The notes below the pieces were generated by a model. It worked only from the letters and a program-made list of their open reading frames with translations, did no database searches and was not told the DNA's origin. Positions 1 through 7,658 of a stretch of 47,776 nucleotides of DNA are shown here, piece after piece. This DNA is from Thiocapsa sp. GTDB taxonomy: Bacteria > Pseudomonadota > Gammaproteobacteria > Chromatiales > Chromatiaceae. The first letter of the stretch is position 1. Every line of letters begins with the position of its first letter. The DNA lies in contig NZ_JAJDNA010000004.1 in assembly GCF_022340925.1 (NCBI RefSeq), forward strand, positions 1 to 47,776, written 5' to 3'. Position numbers and translations under genes: made by a program.

Positions 1-250
1 TCGTGGACGGGACATCGCCGGCCTCTGGGCGCTGAGGCACTACGAGCGGGCGCGTCGGGGAGACAACCTCGCCATGCTCGCCGCCATGGACCTGATCAAG
101 AGGACGTTCAGCAATGAGGCGGCGCCGGTCGCCGCGCTGCGAAGCGTGGGACTGACCCTGACCGACCGGATCGGGCCGGTCAAGCGCCTCTTCATGAAGC
201 GTGCGTTGGGTATGGGCAATGACTTGCCTCCGCTGGCGAGGCCGCTTTAG
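1..250 (+). CDS. UbiH/UbiI/VisC-family FAD monooxygenase, C-terminal end (partial)
   Basis: Only the last 82 codons are in the window, read in the frame starting at base 2 and ending at TAG 248-250. The tail reads LRHYERARRGDNLAMLAAMD, then VGLTLTDRIGPVKRLFMKRA and a final GDLPPLARPL-like end (here NDLPPLARPL). This is the typical C-terminus of the flavin-dependent hydroxylases that act on the aromatic ring of the ubiquinone precursor (UbiH, UbiI, UbiF, VisC). The FAD-binding N-terminal part lies upstream of the window, so the exact hydroxylation position cannot be assigned. UbiI/VisC is the closest match by memory of the family, but UbiH is also possible. The next gene is about 170 bp downstream. 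Confidence 0.8.
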   Translation, partial: RGRDIAGLWALRHYERARRGDNLAMLAAMDLIKRTFSNEAAPVAALRSVGLTLTDRIGPVKRLFMKRALGMGNDLPPLARPL

Positions 251-380
251 GGAAACGGCGAGTATTCAGCGTTTTCCGTCCGGCGCCGGATGCCCCGCTA
301 GGATTCGCCATCAATCAGCATCTCCAGTCCGCCTCCCGCGCTCGAAATGCTTTTTCGTCAGCGATCCCTTATCTTACCGG

Positions 381-397
381 GGCCAGCGGCCGTTTTT
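381..397 (+). terminator. Weak hairpin followed by a T run
   Basis: GGCC-AGC-GGCC at 381-391 is followed by GTTTTT (T run 393-397), downstream of the hydroxylase stop at 250 and just before the small gene at 421. The stem is only four base pairs, so this is a marginal intrinsic terminator candidate. Confidence 0.25.
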
Positions 398-420
398 ATC
401 CCTGCCGAGGTATTTTCGAT

Positions 421-740
421 TTGGCAACCATTCCGGATATCACAGACACTGAGCAATGGGTCCTGCGCACGACCTTGCGCGAGCGCTATGGTCGTGACCT
501 GGAGCTGCAGCTCGCCGATGCCGAGATCCGTCTGCATGCCTCCGACTGCGAGTAGAGCTCTGCCCGGTGGTGGTATGGCAGGCCGATGACGGCTGTCATT
601 TCGTGATCTTCAAGACCGGCGAACGCGCCTACCGGTGTCAGTTTTTCTACAAACCTGACAAGCAGATGGGGACCGGCGTCAGCGAATATGACGATTTGGC
701 GGAGTGTGCCGTCGCTCTGCTCCAAGCCCAGGCCGACTAG
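421..740 (+). pseudogene. Small conserved-type protein of about 107 residues, broken by a single-base frameshift
   Basis: Frame 1 from TTG 421 (GAGGT at 407-411, 9 bp upstream) encodes about 44 residues beginning ATIPDITDTEQWVLRTTLRE and ending LHASDCE at TAG 553-555. The protein sense continues immediately in another frame: ELCPVVVWQADDGCHFVIFK, then TGERAYRCQFFYKPDKQMGT and EYDDLAECAVALLQAQAD, to TAG 738-740. Inserting one G after 552 would read ...DCEVELCP..., joining both halves into one soluble, acidic protein of roughly 107 residues. I recognise no named domain and assign no function. The break is either a true one-base deletion or an assembly error. Neither half is long enough to stand out as a separate gene, so it is easily missed. 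Confidence 0.6.
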
Positions 741-846
741 ACGGCCGAGGAACGCGGCGATCTGCCTGCGCGCAGGCGTTGACTGCCTGCCGACCCGCCC
801 CACGAGAGCGTCGAGCAATCACTGAAACAGAGACAAGGGGACAGCC

Positions 847-2100
847 ATGACAGCCAAGAACGCCTTCTATGCCCAATCCGGCGGCGTGACCGCGGTGATC
901 AATGCCTCGGCATGCGGCGTGATCGAGGCCGCGCGTCTTAACTCGGTGCGGATCGGCAAGGTCTATGCCGGGCGCAACGGCATCATCGGGGCGCTGACCG
1001 AGGACCTGATCGACACCAGTCGCGAATCGGATGAGGCCATCGCAGCCCTGCGTTACACGCCGTCCGGCGCGTTCGGGTCCTGCAGGTACAAACTCAAGAG
1101 CCTGGAGGCAAACAAACGCGAATACGAGCGCCTGATCGAGGTCTTCAAGGCGCACGACATCGGTTACTTCTTCTATAACGGCGGCGGCGACTCAGCCGAC
1201 ACCTGTTACAAGGTCTCCCAACTCTCCGAGACCATGGGCTACCCGGTCCAGGCCGTCCATGTGCCCAAGACGGTGGACAACGATTTGCCCATCACGGACA
1301 ACTGTCCCGGATTCGGCTCCGTCGCCAAGTACATCGCAACCTCGACCCTCGAGGCGTCGTTCGATGTCCGCTCCATGGCCAAGACCTCGACCAAGATCTT
1401 CGTGCTGGAGGTCATGGGACGGCATGCCGGCTGGATCGCCGCCGCCGGTGGCCTGGTCGAGGACCAGGATATCCCCGTTCTGATCCTCTTTCCGGAGATC
1501 GAGTTCGACCAGGACCGGTTCCTCGCGGCGGTCAGGCAGAAGGTGGAGCAGTACGATTACTGCACCGTCGTGGTCTCAGAGGGCGCCAAGTACCCGGACG
1601 GCCGTTTCCTCGCCGAGCAGGGGACGCGCGACGCGTTCGGTCATGCCCAGTTGGGAGGTGCCGCGCCCGTCGTCGCGAACATGATCAAGGAGGCGACGGG
1701 GTACAAGTTCCATTGGGCGGTCGCGGACTATCTCCAGCGCGCGGCCCGTCATCTGGCATCCAAGACGGATGTGGAGCAGGCCTACGCGATGGGGCGGTCC
1801 GCCGTGGAGCTCGCCCTTGCGGGACACAACGCCATCATGCCGACCATCAAGCGGGTCAGCCAGGATCCCTATCGCTGGGAGGTCGGGGAAGCGCCTCTCT
1901 CCGAGGTCGCAAACGTGGAGAAATTCATGCCGCGCGAGTTCATCTCAGATGACGGTTTCGGCATCACGCGGGTCTGTAAGGATTACCTGATCCCCTTGAT
2001 CCAAGGCGAGGACTACCCGCCCTTCGACAAGGGTCTGCCGAAGTACGTGACGCTGAAGAACGTCTCGGTCGAGAAGAAGCTCGGGGCCTTCGAGATCTGA
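847..2100 (+). CDS. 6-phosphofructokinase, pyrophosphate-dependent type
   Basis: This 417-residue protein phosphorylates fructose 6-phosphate in glycolysis, and in the PPi-using family the reaction is reversible in the cytoplasm. The N-terminus carries the phosphoryl-donor loop (AQSGGVTAVINAS, residues 9-21). Residues 112-116 are GGGDS, where ATP enzymes have GGDGS, and 140-146 are PKTVDND, the substrate-phosphate and catalytic-Asp motif. An Asp at the fourth position of the GGxxS motif is the family marker for pyrophosphate use, so PPi rather than ATP is inferred as donor. GGGGACAGCC precedes the ATG. A 67-residue gene starts one base after the stop, and a pyrophosphatase gene follows. Many Chromatiales and methanotrophs rely on PPi-PFK. 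Confidence 0.9.
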   Translation: MTAKNAFYAQSGGVTAVINASACGVIEAARLNSVRIGKVYAGRNGIIGALTEDLIDTSRESDEAIAALRYTPSGAFGSCRYKLKSLEANKREYERLIEVFKAHDIGYFFYNGGGDSADTCYKVSQLSETMGYPVQAVHVPKTVDNDLPITDNCPGFGSVAKYIATSTLEASFDVRSMAKTSTKIFVLEVMGRHAGWIAAAGGLVEDQDIPVLILFPEIEFDQDRFLAAVRQKVEQYDYCTVVVSEGAKYPDGRFLAEQGTRDAFGHAQLGGAAPVVANMIKEATGYKFHWAVADYLQRAARHLASKTDVEQAYAMGRSAVELALAGHNAIMPTIKRVSQDPYRWEVGEAPLSEVANVEKFMPREFISDDGFGITRVCKDYLIPLIQGEDYPPFDKGLPKYVTLKNVSVEKKLGAFEI

Positions 2101-2101
2101 C

Positions 2102-2305
2102 ATGATGCTGGAGCGCGCCCGCGAGTTGATCCGGGCCCAGCTCCAGTTCGGGGGCGGCTATCACCGCAATGCCGTGCGTCTGATCCTGGCCGAGCTCCAG
2201 CGGGAGCACGGTCAGGCCGCAGTCGACGGTTTGATTCGGGATCTCGACCTCGAGCAGGCGTTCGGCCTAAGCCCCGGAAGCGACTTTTCGGGCGTCGCGC
2301 GTTAG
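2102..2305 (+). CDS. Conserved-type small protein, 67 residues, cotranscribed with PPi-PFK
   Basis: The ATG lies one base after the phosphofructokinase stop, so translational coupling is likely. The product is small, soluble and alpha-helical in appearance, with motifs FGGGYHRNAVRLILAELQRE and AAVDGLIRDLDLEQAFGL. It has no signal peptide, membrane segment or cysteine pair. Codon use matches its neighbours, which supports a real gene. I do not recognise a named family. Its position suggests a role linked to the kinase, for example a regulator or stabiliser, but that is only inference from context. Confidence 0.65.
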   Translation: MMLERARELIRAQLQFGGGYHRNAVRLILAELQREHGQAAVDGLIRDLDLEQAFGLSPGSDFSGVAR

Positions 2306-2327
2306 GATTTCTCTCCGTGCGATAGGC

Positions 2328-2333
2328 TACAAT
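2328..2333 (+). promoter_or_regulatory. Candidate -10 box (TACAAT) upstream of pyrophosphatase
   Basis: TACAAT matches the sigma-70 -10 consensus at five of six positions and lies 82 bp upstream of the pyrophosphatase ATG, after the 67-residue gene has ended. The -35 region at the proper distance (around 2305-2310, GGATTT) is poor, so this is only a candidate. Confidence 0.3.
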
Positions 2334-2414
2334 CGTGCAACCCACTGAGGCCCGCCGAACGCCGCCGCTCCGAGGCTGTCTCGGCGATCAGGCCCGAGCC
2401 ACAAAGGTTGATCC

Positions 2415-2963
2415 ATGGACCCGAAGCGCGTCCCTCGAGGCGACAATATACCGAACGAGATCAACGTGATCATTGAGATCCCGTCGCACGCGGAGCCGGT
2501 CAAGTACGAGATGGACAAGACGACCGGCGCCATGTTCGTGGACCGTTTCATGTCCACCGCTATGCACTATCCATGCAACTACGGCTATGTGCCCAACACC
2601 CTGTCGTCCGACGGCGACCCGGTCGACGTCGTGGTGATCACGCCCTACCCCCTGATCTCGGGATCGGTCATCAAATGCCGTCCGATCGGCGTCCTGAAGA
2701 TGACCGATGAGTCCGGCGATGATGCCAAGATCCTTGCCCTTCCGATCGATAAGCTGTTCAAGGGCTATCGCTCCGTCGAGAGCTTCCGCGATATGCCCAC
2801 GCATCTCCTTGATCAGATCGCGCATTTTTTCGAGCACTACAAGGACTTGGACGAGGGCAAGTGGGTGCGTGTCGAGGGCTGGGGCGGCCGCGAAGAGGCC
2901 CGTCAGGAGATCATGGACAGCGTGCGGATGTTCGAAGAGGCGCCGGAGAAACCCGCGTTCTAG
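2415..2963 (+). CDS. ppa: Inorganic pyrophosphatase, soluble family I
   Basis: The 182-residue protein hydrolyses pyrophosphate to two phosphates in the cytoplasm and pulls biosynthetic reactions forward. Family I markers are present: [12 protein letters not shown] near the N-terminus, the KYEMDK substrate loop, [11 protein letters not shown], and the metal-binding signature DGDPVDVVV at about residues 72-80. Length fits bacterial family I enzymes. AAGG about 8 bp upstream of the ATG supports the start. The stop codon TAG at 2961-2963 is also the first three bases of a short repeat (TAGGAGCCTGTCTG). Having this enzyme directly after a PPi-type phosphofructokinase is notable, because it would compete for the kinase's phosphoryl donor. 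Confidence 0.95.
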   Translation: MDPKRVPRGDNIPNEINVIIEIPSHAEPVKYEMDKTTGAMFVDRFMSTAMHYPCNYGYVPNTLSSDGDPVDVVVITPYPLISGSVIKCRPIGVLKMTDESGDDAKILALPIDKLFKGYRSVESFRDMPTHLLDQIAHFFEHYKDLDEGKWVRVEGWGGREEARQEIMDSVRMFEEAPEKPAF

Positions 2964-3077
2964 GAGCCTGTCTGATGCCGTTGGTCACCCCGGCCCGTCA
3001 GGCCTCGTCGCACGGCTTCGGGTGCCGGCGGGTCGGAACCCCCACCCTTTGCTCGCATCCCGATGCTCCGAACGCCG

Positions 3078-3572
3078 ATGGCCCTCACACACTTCGACCG
3101 GAACGGGTCGGCCCACATGGTGGACGTGGGCCACAAGACCGTGACCCCACGTCGCGCGGTCGCCGAGGGTCTCATTCGCATGCAGTCCGCGACCCTGGCG
3201 TTGATCGCCGGCGGCGCGCACTGCAAAGGCGACGTGCTCGGGGTGGCGCGGATCGCCGGGATCATGGGGGCGAAACGCACAAGTGATCTCGTGCCGCTCT
3301 GCCATCCGCTCAGTCTGACCAGCGTGGCCATCGACCTCGAGCCCCGGGCCGAGCCCGCGGCCGTCTATTGTCGCGCGACCGTGGAGACGCGGAGCCCCAC
3401 GGGGGTCGAGATGGAGGCGCTCTGCGCGGTTCAGGTCAGCCTCTTGACGGTCTATGACATGTGCAAGGCCGTGGACCGTGAGATGACCATTCAGGGGGTC
3501 CGCCTCCTCGAGAAAGAGGGGGGGCGATCCGGGCATTGGCGTAGGCGGATCGATCTCGAAGACGAGCGCTGA
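3078..3572 (+). CDS. moaC: Cyclic pyranopterin monophosphate synthase MoaC
   Basis: MoaC acts with MoaA in the first step of molybdenum cofactor synthesis, converting the 3',8-cyclo-GTP intermediate to cyclic pyranopterin monophosphate. The 164-residue product shows the family pattern: [20 protein letters not shown] at the N-terminus, [33 protein letters not shown] and the catalytic-lysine region KAVDREM. ATG 3078 (MALTHFD) fits family alignments better than an ATG five codons earlier at 3063; neither has a clear ribosome-binding site. No other moa gene lies next to it, so the rest of the pathway must be encoded elsewhere. Confidence 0.95.
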   Translation: MALTHFDRNGSAHMVDVGHKTVTPRRAVAEGLIRMQSATLALIAGGAHCKGDVLGVARIAGIMGAKRTSDLVPLCHPLSLTSVAIDLEPRAEPAAVYCRATVETRSPTGVEMEALCAVQVSLLTVYDMCKAVDREMTIQGVRLLEKEGGRSGHWRRRIDLEDER

Positions 3573-3621
3573 AGCCGCATTCGGTTCGGCTGACTCGTGG
3601 TGTCGGGGCGGGAGAGCTCAG

Positions 3622-4125
3622 ATGACGGCGGAGGGCATGATGGACAGCTGCGTGGAGTGGTCGACGGCGCTCAGCGTCGGCATCGATGAGATCGACGCCC
3701 AGCATCAGGCGCTGATCGACCTGATCAACGAGATGCAGGCTGCCCTCGCCCAAGACCTGCCGCGGGACCGGCAGCTCGTGACCCTCAACAGGCTCGCCGA
3801 ATACACGAAGATCCACTTCGCGGTTGAAGAGAGCCTCATGCGCATCCTCGGCTACCCGGACTACGAGCACCATAAGTCCCAGCATGAGGGATTGATCCGA
3901 AGCATGCTGGATCTGCAGCGACGGCTCGACGCGGGTGATGCGTCGGTCGATGCAGGCCTGATGCGTCACCTCAGGCATTGGCTGCTCGACCATATCCTGC
4001 AGAGTGATCAGGACTACAGTCGGTTCTTCCTGGCCGCGGGTGTCCTGCCGAGACACCGGAGCCCGTCCTGGGCGACACGGCTCTGGGACCACCTCCATTT
4101 CTGCAGCTCCAAGTGTTGGAGCTAG
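3622..4125 (+). CDS. Bacteriohemerythrin
   Basis: A 167-residue hemerythrin-family protein with a non-haem di-iron site that binds oxygen reversibly. The conserved ligand pattern is visible: the N-terminal WSTALSVGIDEIDAQHQALI (His of the first helix), HFAVEESLM (HxxxE), EHHKSQHEGL (HxxxH) and HWLLDHILQSDQDY (HxxxxD). These fit a four-helix bundle with all expected iron ligands. The start is supported by GGGAGAG 5-10 bp upstream of the ATG. About 30 extra residues follow the bundle and end in CSSKCWS, a two-cysteine tail not needed for the fold. Likely roles are oxygen storage or delivery, or oxygen sensing, in a microaerobic or anaerobic organism. engB follows after 21 bp. Confidence 0.93.
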   Translation: MTAEGMMDSCVEWSTALSVGIDEIDAQHQALIDLINEMQAALAQDLPRDRQLVTLNRLAEYTKIHFAVEESLMRILGYPDYEHHKSQHEGLIRSMLDLQRRLDAGDASVDAGLMRHLRHWLLDHILQSDQDYSRFFLAAGVLPRHRSPSWATRLWDHLHFCSSKCWS

Positions 4126-4146
4126 CTCGGCTCGCATCCCAGCCCG

Positions 4147-4791
4147 ATGAGGCCGCTGTATCAAGGCGCGCGCTTTCTGACCGCTGCGGCGCGCATCGAT
4201 CAAGCACCCTCCGACAGCGGGCGTGAGGTGGCCTTTGCCGGACGTTCCAATGCCGGTAAATCCAATGCCATCAATGCGGTATGTCACCAGAGGGCGCTGG
4301 CCAGGACCAGCAAGACGCCCGGCCGCACTCAGCAGCTCGTCTTCTTTTCACTGGACGACGCCCGGCGTCTGGTCGATCTGCCCGGATATGGGTACGCCAA
4401 GGTCCCTGAGGCCGTCAAGCGGCAGTGGCAGCGCGAGATGGCCGCCTATCTGGAGCAGCGCCGCTCGCTGGCCGGCCTCGTCATCGTCATGGACATCCGA
4501 CGCCCGTTGGGCGACCTGGATCGCCGGATGTTGGATTGGGGCCTGCGCGGTGGGTTGCCGGTCCTGTTACTGCTGACCAAGGCTGACAAGCTCAAGAAAG
4601 GAGCGGCTCGTGCGACTCAGCTCGCGGTGGAGCGGGCGGTGGCCAACCTGAGCGGCCGGATTCACGTCCTGTGCTTCTCCGCGCCTCAGCGGCAGGGGGT
4701 TGCTGCCGTGCAGGGGCTGCTCGACCGCTGGCTGGAGGTGGACCTCGGGGCCGTGTCGGGGACCTCGCCGGAACCCGCCCGATCCGCATGA
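4147..4791 (+). CDS. engB: Ribosome biogenesis GTP-binding protein EngB (YihA/YsxC)
   Basis: The 214-residue GTPase of the TrmE-Era-EngA-EngB family is needed for late assembly of the large ribosomal subunit. Nucleotide-binding motifs appear in order: G1 GRSNAGKSN at about residues 32-40, G2 region TSKTPGRTQQ, G3 DLPGYGYAK, G4 TKADKLKKG and G5 CFSAPQRQG. Length and order match the family. It sits 21 bp after the hemerythrin gene, probably in the same transcript. The last 20 residues (GAVSGTSPEPARSA) are a flexible tail. It is convergent with the minus-strand gene at 4941. Confidence 0.95.
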   Translation: MRPLYQGARFLTAAARIDQAPSDSGREVAFAGRSNAGKSNAINAVCHQRALARTSKTPGRTQQLVFFSLDDARRLVDLPGYGYAKVPEAVKRQWQREMAAYLEQRRSLAGLVIVMDIRRPLGDLDRRMLDWGLRGGLPVLLLLTKADKLKKGAARATQLAVERAVANLSGRIHVLCFSAPQRQGVAAVQGLLDRWLEVDLGAVSGTSPEPARSA

Positions 4792-4917
4792 CGTCGATCC
4801 GACCGGTTCGCCGCCAATGGCGAGCCGACCGATTCGACAGACCCAGGCCATTGGTGCCGGATCCGGACGGCCCGATACAGCGGGCCGCGCCCGGCGCGAA
4901 TGCACCGGGTGCGAGCG

Positions 4918-4937
4918 CGAGCCGACCGGTTGGCTCG
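4918..4937. terminator. Near-perfect 20-bp palindrome between convergent genes
   Basis: CGAGCCGACCGGTTGGCTCG forms a fully paired palindrome except for one G-T pair on each arm. It lies between the engB stop (4791) and the minus-strand gene's stop (4941). It could halt transcription in both directions, but no T run follows on either strand and there is almost no loop, so function is uncertain. Confidence 0.3.
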
Positions 4938-4940
4938 GAC

Positions 4941-5729
4941 TCAGTCGGCGGGGCCCTGAGGTTGCGGCGGCCCTTGCTCAGGCGCCGGCGCCCCGTACGG
5001 CGGCATCATGGGTGCCTGTCCCATCGCGCCAGGCTCGCCAGAGGGAGCCCCCATGCCGGGATAGCCTCCCTGCGGGCCGTACCCGTATGCACGCGGCGGC
5101 ATACCTGGTGGTGCCTGCATGGGCGGTACGCCGCCAAACATGGCGCGGGCCGCTTCGATCTCCTCCTCGCTCATCTGCTCGATGGTCTTGCGGTACTTCT
5201 CAAACTGCTCCTCCATCTCCTTGCGGCGCTGCTCGGCCTCGGCCCAAGGCGGCGTCTCGGGCATCTCGATCCCGCGCTCGGCGGCATCGGCCCGCATCTT
5301 CTCCCAGTATGCGTCGCGCATTGCGCGGCGCTCCTCCGGGGTCATGGAGCGCATCTTCTCGAACATCTCCTGGCGTTTCTGACGCATCGCCGCGAAGTCC
5401 TCGGGCGACATGCCGCGCGGTCCAGCCATCGAAGGCGGTCCGGCCATCGAAGGCGGTCCGGCCATTGCGGGCGGCTCGGGCATCGCCGGCTCGGCGGTCT
5501 TCCAAGGCGGCGTATCCGGAAGCTTCAGTCCAATCGCGGCGGCGTTCGCGCGCAGCTCCTCATAGCGCTTCTCCCGCTCAGCCATCGCGGCAGCGGTCTG
5601 GGCCGGCGCCGCCGGCGCTGAGGCCGCGCCGGACGTCTCCGGAGCCGGGCTGGCGAGGGCGCCCTGGCCAATCACGAGTGCGAGTGTTGCCGCCGAGGCG
5701 AGAGGAATCATGCGAGACTTGTCGGGCAT
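4941..5729 (-). CDS. Secreted proline/methionine-rich repeat protein of unknown function
   Basis: The 262-residue product starts with a clear signal peptide (basic MPDKSRM, hydrophobic core, cleavage near ALA-SPAPE) so it is exported. A GAGGAG ribosome-binding site precedes the ATG. The mature chain has two related segments: an ANAAAIGLKLPDTPPW unit near residues 60-75 and a matching RADAAERGIEMPETPPW unit near 146-162, separated by AGPPSM repeats and a charged helix of MSPEDFAAMRQKRQEMFEKM type. The C-terminus is rich in Pro, Gly, Tyr and Met. An 18-bp tandem repeat encodes the AGPPSM copies. I do not recognise a family. Composition suggests a periplasmic or surface protein with disordered ends and helical middle. 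Confidence 0.75.
   Translation of the reverse strand: MPDKSRMIPLASAATLALVIGQGALASPAPETSGAASAPAAPAQTAAAMAEREKRYEELRANAAAIGLKLPDTPPWKTAEPAMPEPPAMAGPPSMAGPPSMAGPRGMSPEDFAAMRQKRQEMFEKMRSMTPEERRAMRDAYWEKMRADAAERGIEMPETPPWAEAEQRRKEMEEQFEKYRKTIEQMSEEEIEAARAMFGGVPPMQAPPGMPPRAYGYGPQGGYPGMGAPSGEPGAMGQAPMMPPYGAPAPEQGPPQPQGPAD
5425..5478. repeat. 18-bp tandem repeat, two exact copies plus one degenerate
   Basis: GCCATCGAAGGCGGTCCG occurs at 5425-5442 and again at 5443-5460, followed by a diverged copy at 5461-5478. The unit is six codons long, so copy-number change would keep the reading frame of the secreted protein (AGPPSM repeats). Confidence 0.85.
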
Positions 5730-6150
5730 GGATGGTGCTCCTCAATATTGGTGAAATCGTCGGGAAAAGCTCGGCGCATCCCTCGCCGCCCGCTCGATGG
5801 AGATCGACCCGGGGGAAGGTGTGTTTGAAACCACACCCCGTATCCTATACCGGTCAGGCCGCCTGGGCCACCTGAGGATATCGCAAAACGACAGCCGCCA
5901 TCTCGGCCCGTTGGCGCAGGTGCCCTATACTAGCGCTTCGCTTCCGCCAGCGTAACCGATCCCGGCTCACCAGGGAGATGCTGATTCGTGGCCATCCGGT
6001 TCATCATCAGCGCGCCTTCCGAGCGGCGTCGGCATCCGCGGCCGACGCGATCGGTGAAATGGAGTCCGAACCCACCCGTGACGGTCGCGGCGCCATCCCG
6101 CGAACGACGAGGGCCGCTTACGGATTGGAGGCTTGATACGAGGAGAGGCG
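5730..6150. other. Divergent 421-bp intergenic region
   Basis: This region separates the minus-strand secreted protein gene from the plus-strand phosphohexomutase gene, so it should hold promoters for both. Visible elements are a hairpin GGTGTG...CACACC at 5818-5837, and TATACT near 5930, a good -10 box for the plus strand without a convincing -35. Short open frames here on both strands run into the flanking genes and have no support. Confidence 0.5.
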
Positions 6151-7638
6151 ATGCAGATCGGCGACTTGATGAAGCGGAGCGGGGTCCAGTTCGGCACCAG
6201 TGGCGCCCGGGGGTTGGTCGAGGCCATGACTGACCAAGTGTGCCATGCGTACACGACGGCCTTCCTCGGCTATTTGCAGAAGGCCGACATGATCGAGCCG
6301 GGTGCCGAGGTCGGGATCGCCGGGGATCTGCGATCCAGCACGCCCAGGATCATGATCGCATGCGCGCGCGCGGTGCGCGATGTTGGCTGCCGCCCCTGCT
6401 ATCTCGGGCGCATCCCCAGCCCCGCCACCGCCGCTTGGGGGATGGCCCGCGGCGCACCGAGCCTGATGGTCACCGGGAGCCATATTCCGGATGACCGCAA
6501 CGGTATCAAGTTCAACCTGCCGACCGGCGAGATCCTCAAGCGGGACGAGGAGGCGATCCGGGTGCAGCCGCTGAGGATTGCGGAGGAGCTGTTCGACCGC
6601 TCCGGCAGCTTCGTTCGGGATGAGTCCGCGATGCTTCCCGACGAAGATCCGACCGCCTATCGCGATTACTTGGATCGCTATCTCCGTTTTTTCCCGCCCG
6701 GGTGTCTGACCGGCCTGCGTGTCGCCGTCTACGAGCACTCCAGTGTGGCACGTGCCGCCTATGTCGATGTGCTGGAGGGACTTGGTGCCAGGGTGACGCG
6801 GTTGGGTCACTCGGACGTCTTCGTGCCGGTTGATACCGAGGCGATCCGGCCCGAAGACATCGCCTTGGCCTTGGACTGGGCTCGCACCTCCCGCTTCGAT
6901 GCCTTGATCTCCGCCGATGGGGACGGCGACCGCCCGCTGATCGGCGACGAGACGGGCCGGTGGATGCGTGGGGATACCGCGGGGATCCTCTGCGCCCGTG
7001 AGCTTGGCGCCCGCGCGGTGGTGACACCGGTGAGCAGCAACACAGCGTTGGAGCGCTGCGGCTGGTTCGAGACCGTGCTGCGCACCCGCATCGGCTCGCC
7101 CTACGTGATCGAAGGGATGCAACAGCTGGTCGACGGGGGGCTGAGCGAGGTGGTCGGCTATGAGGCCAACGGCGGGTTTCTGCTGGCCACGGACATCGAA
7201 CGTGAGGGGCGGGCTCTCGCCGCCTTGCCGACCCGGGATGCGGTCGTGGTCGCGATCGCGATCCTGCGCGCCGCGGTCGGGCAGAAGAGACCGATCTCGG
7301 CCCTGGCCGCGAGCCTGCCGCGGCGATTCACCCACAGCGATCGCCTCAAGGATTTCCCGACCGAAGTCGCCCGGGCGCGCCTCGCCGAGCTCCATAGCGG
7401 AGATCCCCCGCGGGACAAGGCGGCCATCGAGGCCGTCTTTGGGCCCAGGTTCGGCCACGTCGCCGCACTGGATGTGACGGATGGTCTCAGGATCACCTTC
7501 GCCAGCGGCGACATCGCACACCTCAGACCATCGGGCAACGCCCCGGAGCTGCGCGCCTATGCAGAGGCGGACTCGCCGGAGCGAGCAGCCGCCTTGAGTC
7601 GGGACTGCATGGAGATCCTGGAACGCTGGCGAAGCTAG
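6151..7638 (+). CDS. Phosphohexomutase (phosphomannomutase/phosphoglucomutase family)
   Basis: The 495-residue alpha-D-phosphohexomutase moves a phosphate between C1 and C6 of a hexose to supply sugar nucleotides or glycogen metabolism. Landmarks are FGTSGARGLVE at residues 14-24, the phosphoserine loop TGSHIPDDRNG with Ser110, the metal-binding DGDGD loop in SADGDGDRPL, the sugar-binding EANGGF and the phosphate-binding RPSGNAPELR near the C-terminus. All four family domains are therefore present. ATG 6151 is preceded by CGAGGAGAGGCG, an excellent ribosome-binding site, and is preferred to TTG 6133. Glucose versus mannose preference cannot be decided from sequence. The stop codon lies inside a repeat/hairpin shared with the convergent ptsI gene. 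Confidence 0.9.
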   Translation: MQIGDLMKRSGVQFGTSGARGLVEAMTDQVCHAYTTAFLGYLQKADMIEPGAEVGIAGDLRSSTPRIMIACARAVRDVGCRPCYLGRIPSPATAAWGMARGAPSLMVTGSHIPDDRNGIKFNLPTGEILKRDEEAIRVQPLRIAEELFDRSGSFVRDESAMLPDEDPTAYRDYLDRYLRFFPPGCLTGLRVAVYEHSSVARAAYVDVLEGLGARVTRLGHSDVFVPVDTEAIRPEDIALALDWARTSRFDALISADGDGDRPLIGDETGRWMRGDTAGILCARELGARAVVTPVSSNTALERCGWFETVLRTRIGSPYVIEGMQQLVDGGLSEVVGYEANGGFLLATDIEREGRALAALPTRDAVVVAIAILRAAVGQKRPISALAASLPRRFTHSDRLKDFPTEVARARLAELHSGDPPRDKAAIEAVFGPRFGHVAALDVTDGLRITFASGDIAHLRPSGNAPELRAYAEADSPERAAALSRDCMEILERWRS

Positions 7639-7658
7639 GAGCCTGTCGGCCCTAGGCT
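7633..7658. terminator. Hairpin overlapping the stop codons of convergent genes
   Basis: AGCTAGG (7633-7639) pairs with CCTAGGCT (7651-7658) apart from one bulged G, with loop AGCCTGTCGGC. The stem contains the TAG of the phosphohexomutase gene and the stop of ptsI on the other strand. It could act as a bidirectional terminator, although it lacks T runs. Its left half is a copy of the TAGGAGCCTGTCGG repeat. Confidence 0.4.

Noticed and set aside
5967..6254. Short frames in the divergent region before the phosphohexomutase gene
   Set aside because: They run into the real gene, lack ribosome-binding sites and have arginine/proline-rich nonsense-like composition.
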